Shown: in pieces, positions 50,641-60,613 of the stretch
Position numbering within the stretch: position 1 is the stretch's first letter
How the letters are laid out: each line of letters opens with the position of its first letter
Assembly: GCA_033063855.1 (NCBI GenBank)
Contig: CP093831.1
Span: 27,962,001-28,026,000, forward strand
Direction: 5' to 3'
Source: Smittia aterrima
Taxonomy: Eukaryota > Arthropoda > Insecta > Diptera > Chironomidae
DNA: 64,000 nucleotides
The notes under the pieces: model-generated
The model's database searches: none
The model's input: the letters and a program-made list of their open reading frames with translations, nothing else
Told to the model about the DNA's origin: nothing
Position numbers and translations under genes: made by a program

Positions 50641-53562
50641 CTAATGTCGTGATGAATAAAATGTCTGCAGAATGTATTTCATGACGAGATAGTCTTTCAG
50701 AGCTGTGATCCATTCGTAGACAAATGCAACAACTGCGAACAACAAGCTCGAAGTCCAAATAACGAATCCAGGCTCAAGCATCTTCAAAGTCAAAACTTTT
50801 GGTTCGTCGTACGTTCTGAAACGTTTTTGTGTTAGCTCTGGAAACGACAAACTACCGCATGCGTTTCCGAACTTTGGATGTATGAAGATTCCTCCAACAA
50901 AATGCTTTTGCATAATATCATCGATCGCTTCGAACAAATAATGATGACGTGGAAATTTAAGACCACAAATTTTAATGTACGAAAAATGTTTAATTATTCG
51001 TTTGGCAACTTTTCTTTGCAACTCTATCTTTTCAGTTTTATCTTCCGTTTTTTCAACCACTAATTGAATAACACAAGGGTTTATCTGAAAGACTAGCTTC
51101 TTATTTTTTGGTAACTTAAATATTGATCTTGAAGTCACTTTTGCTCTATAAGTAAAAAAAGGAATAAAATTAAATTTAGCGTTTCCAGTTGGGAGAAGGT
51201 TTCTGAGAACAATAAAAAAATTTACCTTTTAGAAATTTCTGTTTCCGGAAACTTTTCTTTAAAATTTTCCTCCATCAAGAAAGTGTAATCTTTTTCAATT
51301 AGGTCGTCGATCGTGTGTTCGATTGGTTTCTCGATGTCTTTCTGCATGAACTCGAAGGTCTTTCCTTGCCACGCTGTTCGAATGATCAAGCAATAAAGAA
51401 TGAAGACCATCGTCAGGAATCTTGCGAAGTTTCTTCTTGGCATGACAACTTGTGAGATTCCAAAGAATATTTGAATGACATTCAACCATGGCGTGTCGAT
51501 TTCGCGGCCGATGATGAAATCTCTTATTGATCTTTTCACGCAGCAGTACAAAATCAGAATCGTCGTAAATGCTGTCACAAAGGTTATTGCTATCATTGCC
51601 CACGTGAATTCATCGAAAGGCATTGCCAACTTGTCGTATTCAGAATAGAATTCGAACTCATCATTTGTCATCAATTCCGTAACTATGTTCTCAAGAGGAT
51701 AAGTGATGAAGTTGATATCCACAACATTTCGCGATCTAAGAGCAAATAGAAGAGAAATTACTTTCGAGGAAAGTAAACGTAGCTAATAGTTCAGAATTGT
51801 TCACATGAATTTCTACGAAAAAATTCTTAAAAACGCCGAAATGCGTCTTCAAAGTGAGTTGAGTTTGAAAGAAACTATCAGGAAGTGTCCTGATTCTCAT
51901 TTAAATATGCGTCTTCAAAGTGATTTTTGAGGCTTTTTCTCCGAAGAGAAAAAGCCGGTTTGATGTCTGTGTCTGTGTCTGTCCGATAACTATTTTTCTC
52001 GAGAACTATGACAGCTAGAGACTTCCGGTTTTCGCTAATCGGTTCGGGTGGTGAGTGAGACCAGTGAGTTCTGAGATGGAGTCGGACGGACATATGGACA
52101 AACGGACAGATGGACTGACCTAATCTTAATCCTAATCCTAATCTTAATCCTAATCCTAATCCTAATCTTAATCCTAATCCCAATCCTAATCCTAATCCTA
52201 ACCCTTGACATATCTCGAGAACGAAGACAGCTAGCGACTTCCGGTTTGGGCCGATGAATTCTGTGCGAGAGGGCCAAACGGATGGACGGACAGACGGACA
52301 AAAATGAAAATGACATTCAAGTTACTCTACGGAGAAAAAACCTCAAAGTATTTTCGTTCTTGAACTACTGTCCCACTTGTTTTATTATTTTTTTTGGAAA
52401 AACCTTGTTTTTAAAATATCGCTTCCAAGACGCTGCGTCTTCAAAACGTAGGAAGACAGTAGAATTTATTTACAGACTTGGTACTCGCGGTCTTTAAGGC
52501 CTGGCTTACCTGGAGAAGCTACTACAACCTCTTTTCCAGATAAGGTTCTGACTTGTCTGTCGTTTGATATATTATAGGACAATACTTAAATTTACATTTT
52601 GTTCACATTGAGAGCTGCAATTTCAAGTGTTTCAGCTTTTGGCGTAGTGGTTTCTTCCCGTTACCTAAGTACCTGACTTACCCGTCATCGTTCTCTGTGT
52701 AGCGATATCTATCAAAAGCATCGTAACATCCTCTCTTGAAAATTATGTCGGAAATATTGGATGAGTTTTGGAGACTATTTGTTATTGTTGCGTTGTTGAG
52801 AACTTGAACAGACTCGATAGAGTAATCTTGGCGGTTTTGAGTATCTCCATCACCCATATCGAATGCTTCAAGGATAGTGCAGCCATGAAGATTTGCCGAT
52901 TTCTTCATCGAAAATTTATCTGTCTCCCACTTTTGAGTTATTTTGTTGAACTTGTTTAGTTCAATTAGATGAAGCTTTCCACATTTTCCAGGAGAGAACC
53001 AAACAAACGTCAGCAGTTTGATGTAATCAGTTTCGTCAACGAGGAAATATTCATATTGGATGATGTCCAGTAAATACGAATTGAACTTATAAACTCTGAG
53101 AGGAGTTTCTACAATAATTTTGTTGTTCTTCGCCCTTTCCATGACATCCACTTCGAGAGATTCAATGTCAGTGATTGTTGCGTGTTGACAATAGACGAAA
53201 AGCTGAAGCGGTTTGTAGAATTCATTCGTTAAATTTAATTTTTGATTGAACTCCTTGACGAATGAGAAATTATTGAAGGTTAAGAGAGTTGAGCTGTCGA
53301 GCAAGATCTTTTCCTTTTCCAGTTGCAAGTTCTTCAGTTGAAATGGCATCGCGTTCTCGTTCAAGTCCTTCAAGACGAATGACATCATCGTGTCCGATTC
53401 TCCGCCATAATTGTTGATGAACATTCTCGTTTCCAGTTGGAACAAATGACGAGTAACGTTCTCAAAAGACTTCGACAGGACTTCGAGCGATGTATCCTCA
53501 TTTAAAATCATTCCTTCGCACAAAACACTTGACAGCAATGAAAAGATGAAATAAATTTTCAT
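50641..53562 (-). CDS. Divergent ionotropic receptor (intact, 631 aa)
   Basis: Three exons, 52682-53562, 51226-51735 and 50641-51145, joined by GT-AG introns both in phase 2. The product starts with a signal peptide (MKIYFIFSLLSSVLC). Exon 1 encodes the N-terminal and first ligand-binding half. Exon 2 encodes YDKLAMPFDEFTW, transmembrane helix 1 (about 340-360), the pore loop (VIQIFFGISQVVMPRRN) and the second channel helix (FARFLTMVFILYCLIIRTAW), ending in the QGKTFEFMQKD block. Exon 3 encodes the second ligand-binding half and the last transmembrane helix (about 585-605), with a short cytoplasmic tail. Known role: ligand-gated cation channels of chemosensory neurons, derived from ionotropic glutamate receptors; divergent members are mostly gustatory. 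Glutamate-binding residues could not be recognised, as is usual for this group. Intron 1 is swollen to 946 bp by repeats. Confidence 0.9.
51838..52330. repeat. Mobile-element-like repeats inside receptor intron 1
   Basis: Three kinds of repeat are present. A TGCGTCTTCAAAGTGA direct repeat occurs at about 51841 and 51908. A perfect 11-bp hairpin with a CGAA loop lies near 51933-51958. A block with two copies of a module holding GACAGCTAG and GACTTCCGGTTT (about 51998-52032 and 52207-52245) has GGAC-rich tails. Between the two modules lies a tandem CCTAAT array (52119-52203, about 14 units with some variants). Together these fill most of the intron of the intact minus-strand receptor. Confidence 0.7.
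52119..52203. repeat. CCTAAT hexamer tandem array
   Basis: About 14 units of CCTAAT with CTTAAT and CCCAAT variants over 85 bases. The unit differs from the arthropod telomere repeat (TTAGG) by one extra base and lies within an intron. Confidence 0.9.
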
Positions 53563-53667
53563 TTTGCTTCACAATTTTCTTATTTTCAACTTAGTAACTC
53601 GAAGAAATCCTCTGCAATGACAGAAGTGAACGTTACCTTAGCTACTTTCTTGTTAGAAATGTTTCAA

Positions 53668-54045
53668 CTCGGTCGAACATGTAAAATATTTGATACAAGT
53701 CTTATCTGCATGAGAAAATATTCAAGGCTTCAACATTTTTCTTTAGTTACAAGTTGTGCGTGTATGATTCTTCGATTTACTGGAAATCAAATTTAAGGTT
53801 TTTCATCCAACCCTATTATGATTACTTGTTTCACTCAACCTCAGCTGCGACAAAAGAGTCAATGTCTCATATCATTTATTGATCTTCTTTTCTAAGAATT
53901 TTTTTTTGGCCTTGTTCTCACAATCTCGTCAAGTCTTCGAAACACTTTGATATTTTAATATTTATCACCTATTCTTGTAAATCAAAATGAAAAAGAAAAA
54001 CCTTTTGAGAATTAAATATTTGTGACAAGATTATTTTACATGAGA
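53668..54045 (-). promoter_or_regulatory. 5' flank of the minus-strand receptor
   Basis: DNA upstream of the start codon at 53562. It contains blocks that recur upstream of the plus-strand receptors (about 60300-60430 and 63270-63400) and, scrambled, at 48935-49470. The repeated block with TTGTTCTCACAATCTCGTCAAG encodes, on the minus strand, EIVRTRPK followed by a frameshift. Shared position upstream of three receptor genes makes it a candidate promoter or enhancer. No TATA box stands out. Confidence 0.5.
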
Positions 54046-54049
54046 ATCG

Positions 54050-54256
54050 TTGACGTCGTTTGAGGATTTGTTCGGAAATTACGATGAAGAATATTACAAG
54101 CTTCAGCTCTCAAATATTTCGACAAAACTTACAAAAGCTGATTCAATCAATAAAGTCAAGAATCGAATTGAAAAAGTGAAGACATGTTCCCCACACTTCG
54201 ACAAATCATTTCTCTTTCAATTATCAACACGATTTCAATATTTTATTGATTTTTAA
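54050..54256 (+). pseudogene. Decayed coding fragment repeated beside the receptors
   Basis: The frame holds TSFEDLFGNYDEEYYKLQLS and continues to a stop at 54256. Related sequence is found inverted at about 60120-60260, with a stop inside, at about 63110-63260, where part of the frame persists with a six-codon deletion, and as a short piece at about 50220-50330. Persistence of the same frame in two copies suggests a former coding exon. The overall state (stops, no start, no splice partners found) suggests it is no longer a gene. I do not recognise the family. Confidence 0.4.
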
Positions 54257-54309
54257 AAGGTCGCTCGATTACATTTGTACAAGAAAATTTAATATTTCTA
54301 GTGGAAAGT

Positions 54310-56396
54310 CATTAAATTAGAATTTACCAAACCACGGCGAACAAATCACGAAGCGAAACGTAATCAAATCAAAGTTCCACTAACTTTTCATGGAAAACTT
54401 TTCCTTTCACGTCGCTCGAAACTCCTAAAGCTCACACATTGCCGACGACGAATAATAAATTTGGTTTTAATTAGAATTGAGCAGAATTAGCCTCGGCAAA
54501 ATGCGACTCACGACAATCGCTTGCAGCTTTGGATTCTTCGGAGACAAAATAATAAATTCGCCAAATTTACGACCCGAAATGTTTATTCTCCAGTTTAATT
54601 AGTTTTATTTTCCGAGGCTGCGCTCACTTTTCAGTCGTCGTCGCTGTGACTTCTGATTCAATTAACCCGTGAGAATAAATCGTCGACACGACGCGGGATT
54701 ATTGAGAGTTATTGCAACTCGAAGAGTCTTCTGGAGCCGGTCCGAGATGAGATAATAATTTTTAATAAATGCAAAGAAGGAAGAATCTTCTTCTTCTTCT
54801 AAGAAGTTTGAGTCGTTAAGAAAAATCTATTCGCTGCCTGCTCCACTATCAACGATAAAGCGTTGCGCTCATCTCTCGCCGCCAACCAACACCCATTTGG
54901 ATAAATTCGCTTTTAATATCTGAGCATAAATATTCAGATGAGCATAAACATGGAAAATGGAAAAATGTTTATTAAAACACAACTTTTTCCATTCTGTCCT
55001 GCATTTTCGTCCGACTTACTTATTATCGCTGTTGGCGAAACTTTTCTTCCCCTATAATCTCTCTCTCTCTCTCTCTTCCTACCCAACGTGAATTACTTTT
55101 CCTTCTGCTTCCTCTCTCACTCGGCGGCTGATGATCGTTCCTTCCAATCTTCTTATGCAATTTCCGAGGAAAATATTTTATTAGAATTTGTAGATTTTGT
55201 TTTTTCTTCTTCTCGCGCGCTCGCTTACGAACGTCCCCAATTTGCGATTAAATTCCTTCTCCACCAAGAGAGCTTAAGTGGAATGTTGCACAAATTAGCA
55301 TTTACCGCTGCATCGCTTCTTGCGCCTGGATGTTATCCCATTACCTTAATGTCCCATTCATTACCAACCAACCCATTTTCATTAGTTTTTCTTCTTCTCG
55401 AATGGCGAATGGCGAATCTTAAGGAAATTGGGAAATACAAACCGAATATTTACGATGCTGCGCTTCCTTTACGCGTTAGACGACTTCGCGGGGCAAATTA
55501 TTTAAAGGGAAACCTCTCAAAAGATGCCGACGACAATAAATTCATTAGATCTATGTGATAACTTGAACTTTGAATGCATTCTCCTTTGTCCCTCGACTCG
55601 ACTGAGAATTTTCGCTAATTAATTGCCCACAAGCTTTAAAATTTGTGAATTATTTTATGAGTTTTATGATAAATTCTCTGGCAAAATGAAATATTCACGA
55701 TCAAGCAAACCAAAGCAGCAGCAGCAGAACTTGCTCAGTTAATTTGAATTTAGTCTTCTCGAGACCGATTCCCGTGTGGCAAAGCATTTAGTTGAATCAC
55801 AATAATTAGTCGTCATTACACGCAAATGAGTTTTCTGCGAGGACTTATCGCTTGCTTCGCTGAAGCGATGAACGGAAGAAAACTTTTCCAAATAAAAAAC
55901 ATTTTTTTGAGCACCTCGAAATGGCCACGACGGTCCTTAAGTTGTGGTCATGCATTATGCAGTTGCTCTCCGTAATTTTCTCTCAATTACCTTCGATAAA
56001 AATCCGTCCCCTTCCTTCTAACGCTGTAAACTCACAAAGGAACATTAAAGAAGAAAATGTTTATTCAGAAAATGCGGCCGCAGAGCAATAAACGAGTGGA
56101 AGAGTTCATTCTTATCGCATTAACGAACTTCATGAATTTCTAAAATATGTTCAACTTAACTTCGGGCTAGCTCATTAAATAAAGTCGCGAGATTAGTTAA
56201 AGAACAATTCAGATTTTGTTCTTCTGAAGAATGAAAATTAGTTGAAGTCTTGTGATCAGAAGAGAATTTAATTTGTCTCGAAATCAAATCAGATGTTCAG
56301 CCGAAATCTCTTGCAGTTTTTAATAAGCTCGTTGGAAGAGCGCGAAAGTCTTAACAAAAGACTTTAGGAGGGCGGAGGTTCGAATCCTCAACAAAC
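54310..56396 (+). repeat. Left arm of a long inverted repeat around MAK16
   Basis: This arm matches 57935-59985 in reverse complement. By eye the central 1.9 kb is almost identical, with rare substitutions and a few short indels. Identity falls off towards the outer end, where it merges into the receptor intergenic module, and within the last 70 bases at the inner end. A 156-codon frame (55088-55558) exists only in this arm; the other arm has indels that break it, so it is unlikely to be coding. Confidence 0.93.
56322..56396 (+). repeat. tRNA-like element at the inner end of the left arm
   Basis: The order AAGCTCGTTGGAAGAGCG (A-box and D-arm like), a stem AAGTCT/AGACTT around TAACAAA, and GGAGGTTCGAATCCTC (B box, T arm) is tRNA-like. 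The acceptor stem does not pair properly and the anticodon stem is too long. The repeat homology stops within a few bases of its 3' end. Confidence 0.55.
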
Positions 56397-56481
56397 CAAG
56401 TAGGAAAAGAGAATCCTAATAACAAACTGGAATTTATCCCTTGATTTTTTTTTTAATTTCAATCTGAAAAAATAAATTTAA

Positions 56482-56487
56482 TTTATT
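56482..56487 (-). terminator. Poly(A) signal of MAK16
   Basis: AATAAA on the minus strand about 82 bases after the MAK16 stop codon. Confidence 0.5.
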
Positions 56488-56568
56488 TCTAAAACAAACA
56501 ATAAAAATAATTTCATTTTCAATTTTATTTTTTCGTGAAAATAATTCAAATTATGATGCAATGCTTCA

Positions 56569-57663
56569 TTAATTTTTCGTTTTTCTAGTAAGCGGCTGTT
56601 CTGGCTCCATCTCATACTCGATCTCGACTCGAGCTTTCCTTGGTTTCTTCTTCTTGTCAGCTGATTTACTTTGCAATTTAACAAACTCTCCACTTGTTGA
56701 TCCTGATTTGTCGGTGAGCATTTTCGATGGCGCTTCCTGTGAATTCCATTTAAATTAGTTTACTGAATGAAAGCAAAATTATGAAACTTACCTCAACATC
56801 AGATTCATCGGACGATTCAAAATCACTATCAACTTCGACTTGTTCTTTCTCCCCAGACTCACTCTCAGCATCTGACTCGTCATCGTCGCTGTCAGCTTCA
56901 ACGAAAGTGTCGATTTCACGATCGAGTTCCTCACGCAAATCATCTTCAATTTCCATCTCGCGCTCGTTTTCTGATTCTTCCTCTCGCTCGCTTTCGTCAT
57001 CTTCGATTGTCTCAGCTCCAAGCGCCTTCTCGAATGCTTTTTGATTAAAGTTGTAGATGTCTTCGTAAGTTCCTTTCTGCAGTCGTTCCATCAGTTGTTT
57101 CTCTATTGAGTTTTCAATCTTGGCAGCGATAAGTGCTTTCTGTTCTCGTCGTTGCTCACGACGTTCGATTTTCGTGCTAAGCGGCACAAGAAGTTTTGTT
57201 CTTCTAAGTTTCAGTTTACGCATACGAATCAAGTACTGAGTGATCTTAAGATATCTCTGCTTGCACTTCAATCTGATGAAACGGTTCCAATACAACAAAT
57301 TCTCGTTGATTTGATGAACAGCCTTGTCGAAGTTCCGGCTAAGTTTAATCTTCTCCCAAGTCTTGCTTGGAAAAGCAAATCGTTCGGCGGTCTTCATGTA
57401 CAAGTAGATAATTCCGTTTTCTTCTCTGATTGTGGCGTATTGACTGTTGGCGAGTGGACACGATGCTCTTGAGCACAATCCCGTGAGATTATATTCATTT
57501 CGGCAGAAGTTTTGAGTTTTCGATGCTGAACTGCAAAGGCAAAAATAAAAAAATGATAAATTTACTTGAACTTCACTCTCAAGCAAATGATTTCAACTCA
57601 CGGCACTTTGTATGAGCAGAAGCTTTTATTAATTATGCTCCAAACTACTTCGTCGTGCTGCAT
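56569..57663 (-). CDS. mak16: MAK16, 60S ribosome-biogenesis factor
   Basis: Three exons, 57602-57663, 56792-57530 and 56569-56736, close in phase to 322 residues. The start MQHDEVVWSIINKSFCSYKV is the hallmark MAK16 N terminus. It is followed by NFCRNEYNLTGLCSRASCPL, which includes the conserved Cys residues, then YATIREENG and the basic block KCKQRYLKITQYLIRMRKLK. A long acidic Asp/Glu/Ser tract (about residues 200-267) precedes a basic tail ending in EIEYEMEPEQPLTRKTKN. Known role: nucleolar assembly factor for the large ribosomal subunit, working in early pre-60S particles. Length and exon layout look normal, so this seems a working housekeeping gene. It sits alone in the spacer of the inverted repeat, between receptor genes to which it has no functional link. 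Confidence 0.95.
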
Positions 57664-57934
57664 TCTGTGTTAATTTCACTTTATTCCGATAATTCCTGAA
57701 CTCAAACGTTTTGTTATGTTTCACGTGTTGGTTTGAGTCTCCGCTAAATTTTGCGTCTCAACTGAATTACAAAAACAAAATGCGCGCAATTTTCAAAATA
57801 TTTCAGAAATTTTTTGAATGTACGGCTACTGATTGATAAGAGCAGTTTGATGACGACTATAGAAATTGGTTTGCTAATTCCTTTATCAAAAATAAAATAA
57901 ACTTTGAAAAAAAACGGTTTTCTCTTGAAATTAA
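57664..57934 (-). promoter_or_regulatory. MAK16 promoter region
   Basis: The 271 bases between the MAK16 start codon and the right repeat arm are unique sequence and must hold the 5' UTR and core promoter. They include CACGTG near 57722, an E-box of the kind bound by Myc/Max. That fits a ribosome-biogenesis gene but is not proof of use. No TATA box is evident. Confidence 0.45.
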
Positions 57935-58010
57935 GTTTGTTGAGGATTCGAACCTCTGCCCTTAAAAGTCTTTTGTTAAGACGTTCACGCTCTTCCAATG
58001 AGCTTATTAA
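57935..58010 (-). repeat. tRNA-like element at the inner end of the right arm
   Basis: Counterpart of 56322-56396. The B box GAGGTTCGAATCCTC and the D-arm-like AGCTCATTGGAAGAGC are kept. The anticodon-stem region differs (GTCTTAACAAAAGAC core). It is more diverged from its partner than the arm sequence next to it. Confidence 0.55.
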
Positions 58011-59985
58011 AAACTGTAAGAGATTTCGGCTGAACATCTCATTGCTTCAATTCGACACAAATTAAATTTCATTCTTCAGAAGAACAAAATCTGAACTGTT
58101 CTTTAACTAATCTCGTGACTTTATTTAATGAGCTAGCCCGAAGTTAAGTTGAACATATTTTAGAAATTCATGAAGTTCGTTAATGCGATAAGAATGAACT
58201 CTTCCACTCGTTTATTGCTCTGCCGCCGCATTTTCTGAATAAACATTTTCTTCTTTAATGTTCCTTTGTGAGTTTACAGCGTTAGAAGGAAGGGGGCGGA
58301 TTTTTATCGAAGGTAATTGAGAGAAAATTTCGGAGAGCAACTGCATAATGCATGACCACAACTTAAGGACCGTCGTGGCCATTTCGAGGTGCTCAAAAAA
58401 TGTTTTTTATTTGGAAAAGTTTTCTTCCGTTCATCGTTTCAGCGAAGCAAGCGATAAGTCCTCGCAGAAAACTCATTTGCGTGTAATGACGACTAATTAT
58501 TGTGATTCAACTAAATGCTTTGCCACACGGGAATCGTTCTCGAGAAGACTAAATTCAAATTAACTGAGCAAGTTCTGCTGCTTTGGTTTGCTTGATCGTG
58601 AATATTTCATTTTGCCAGAGAATTTATCATAAAACTCATAAAATAATTCACAAATTTTAAAGCTTGTGGGCAATTAATTAGCGAAGATTCTCAGTCGAGT
58701 CGAGGGACAAAGGAGAATGCATTCAAAGTTAAAGTTATCACATAGATCTAATGAATTTATTGTCGTCGGCATCTTTTGAGAGGTTTCCCTTTAAATAATT
58801 TGCCCCGCGAAGTCGTCTAACGCGTAAAGGAAGCGCAGCATCGTAAATATTCGGTTTGTATTTCCCAATTTTCTTAAGATTCCCATTCGCCATTCGAGAA
58901 GAAGAAAAACTAATGAAAATGGGTTGGTTGGTAATGAATGGGACATTAAGGTAATGGGATAACATCCAGGCGCAAGAAGCGATGCAGCGGTAAATGCTAA
59001 TTTGTGCAACATTCCACTTAAGCTCTCTTGGTGGAGAAGGAATTTAATCGCAAATTGGGGATGTTCGTAAGCGAGCGCGCGAGAAGGAAAAAAAACAAAA
59101 TCTACAAATTCTAATAAAATATTTTCCTCGGAAATTGCATAAGAAGATTGGAAGGAACGATCATCAGCCGCCGAGTGAGAGAGGAAGCAGAAGGAAAAGT
59201 AATTCACGTTGGTAGGAAGAGAGAGAGAGAGATTATGGAGGAAAGAAAAGTTTCGCCAACAGCGATAATAAGTAAGTCGGACGAAAATGCAGGACAGAAT
59301 GGAAAAAGTTGTGTTTTAATAAACATTTTTCCATTTTCCATGTTTATGCTCATCTGAATATTTATGCTCAGATATTAAAAGCGAATTTATCCAAATGGGT
59401 GTTGGTTGGCGGCGAGAGATGAGCGCAACGCTTTATCGTTGATAGTGGAGCAGGCAGCGAATAGATTTTTCTTAACGACTCAAACTTCTTAGAAGAAGAA
59501 GAAGATTCTTCCTTCTTTGCATTTATTAAAAATTATTATCTCATCTCGGACCGGCTCCAGAAGACTCTTCGAGTTGCAATAACTCTCAATAATCCCGCGT
59601 CGTGTCGACGATTTATTCTCACGGGTTAATTGAATCAGAAGTCACAGCGACGACGACTGAAAAGTGAGCGCAGCCTCGGAAAATAAAACTAATTAAACTG
59701 GAGAATAAACATTTCGGGTCGTAAATTTGGCGAATTTATTATTTTGTCTCCGAAGAATCCAAAGCTGCAAGCGATTGTCGTGAGTCGCATTTTGCCGAGG
59801 CTAATTCTGCTCAATTCTAATTAAAACCAAATTTATTATTCGTCGACGACAATATGTGAGCTTTAGGAGTTTCGAGCGACGTGAAAGGAAAAGTTTTCCA
59901 TGAAAAGTTAGCGGAACTTTGATTTGATTACGTTTCGCTTCGTGATTTGATCGTCGTGGTTTAGTAAATTCTAATTTATTGACTT
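57935..59985 (-). repeat. Right arm of the long inverted repeat around MAK16
   Basis: Reverse-complement partner of 54310-56396. The inner end carries the second tRNA-like element. The outer end passes into the receptor intergenic module upstream of the plus-strand receptors. Matching CT-rich runs occur in both arms (55059-55076 and about 59218-59233). Confidence 0.93.
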
Positions 59986-60613
59986 TCGTGTAAAATTATT
60001 AAATTTTCTTTATTTTTTGAAAATCTAATTGGAGAGGGACCTTTTAATAATCAATAAAATGTTGAATGTGTAACTAATTAGAAGAGAATTGACATGTCGA
60101 ATTGTGGGAAACATTTCTTCACTTTTTCAATTCGATCCTTGACTTTATTGATTGAATCAACTTTTGTAAGTTTTGTCAAAATATTTTGGAGCTGAAGCTT
60201 GAGCTATTTGTCATCGTAATTTACGAACAAACCCTCAGCGATGTCAATGATTCTCATGTAAAATATTCCTGTCTCAAAAATATCGAACAAATCTTCAGAT
60301 TTTCTTTAGTCGCTCGCTCGTGTCATTCGAGTCCAATTATTGAAATGTCAAATTGTTTCAAAGATTCCACGAGATTGTAAGAACTAGGCTCGAAGTAAAA
60401 TTTCTCAGAAAAGAAGATCAATATAAAAAACGAAACATTGACAATTTTGTCGACCGAAGATTGAGTTCGTCGATACCTTCGAAAGTTGACGAGGTGCAGC
60501 TGACAAGCTTCGGTTTATGTTCGTGAAATCGTTTGTGGATCGAATGTCAATAGTTTTTCTAACATCAGAAAAAAGCTTCAGTTTTGTTTGAGGTGTTGAG
60601 TGAAAGAGTTAAA
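59986..60613 (+). promoter_or_regulatory. 5' flank of the plus-strand receptor, with repeated modules
   Basis: Contains the inverted copy of the decayed frame fragment (about 60120-60260) and then a block shared with the flanks at 53826-53945 and 63270-63400. In that block a plus-strand frame reads EIVRTRLEVKFLRKEDQY. The last 200 bases before the start codon are also closely shared with the next receptor (63400-63556), as expected for a duplicated promoter. Confidence 0.5.

Noticed and set aside
52119..52203. Interstitial telomere repeat
   Set aside because: The unit is a CCTAAT hexamer, not the arthropod TTAGG pentamer, and it sits among other simple repeats in an intron.
51878..52316. Frames rich in Gly-Leu or Arg-Ile repeats
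   Set aside because: These are translations of the CCTAAT hexamer array and of GGAC-rich repeats, inside a receptor intron.
55088..55558. 156-codon frame in the left repeat arm, with a partial twin at 58791-59207
   Set aside because: The almost identical other arm has indels that break the frame, and there is no family motif. The similarity is explained by the DNA repeat.
56781..57044. Ser-rich plus-strand frame
   Set aside because: It is antisense to the acidic tract of MAK16; GA-rich codons read backwards as Ser.
60584..60613. Ten-codon N-terminal extension of the plus-strand receptor
   Set aside because: It would start at TTG, and the ATG at 60614 begins directly with a signal peptide, as in the neighbouring copy.
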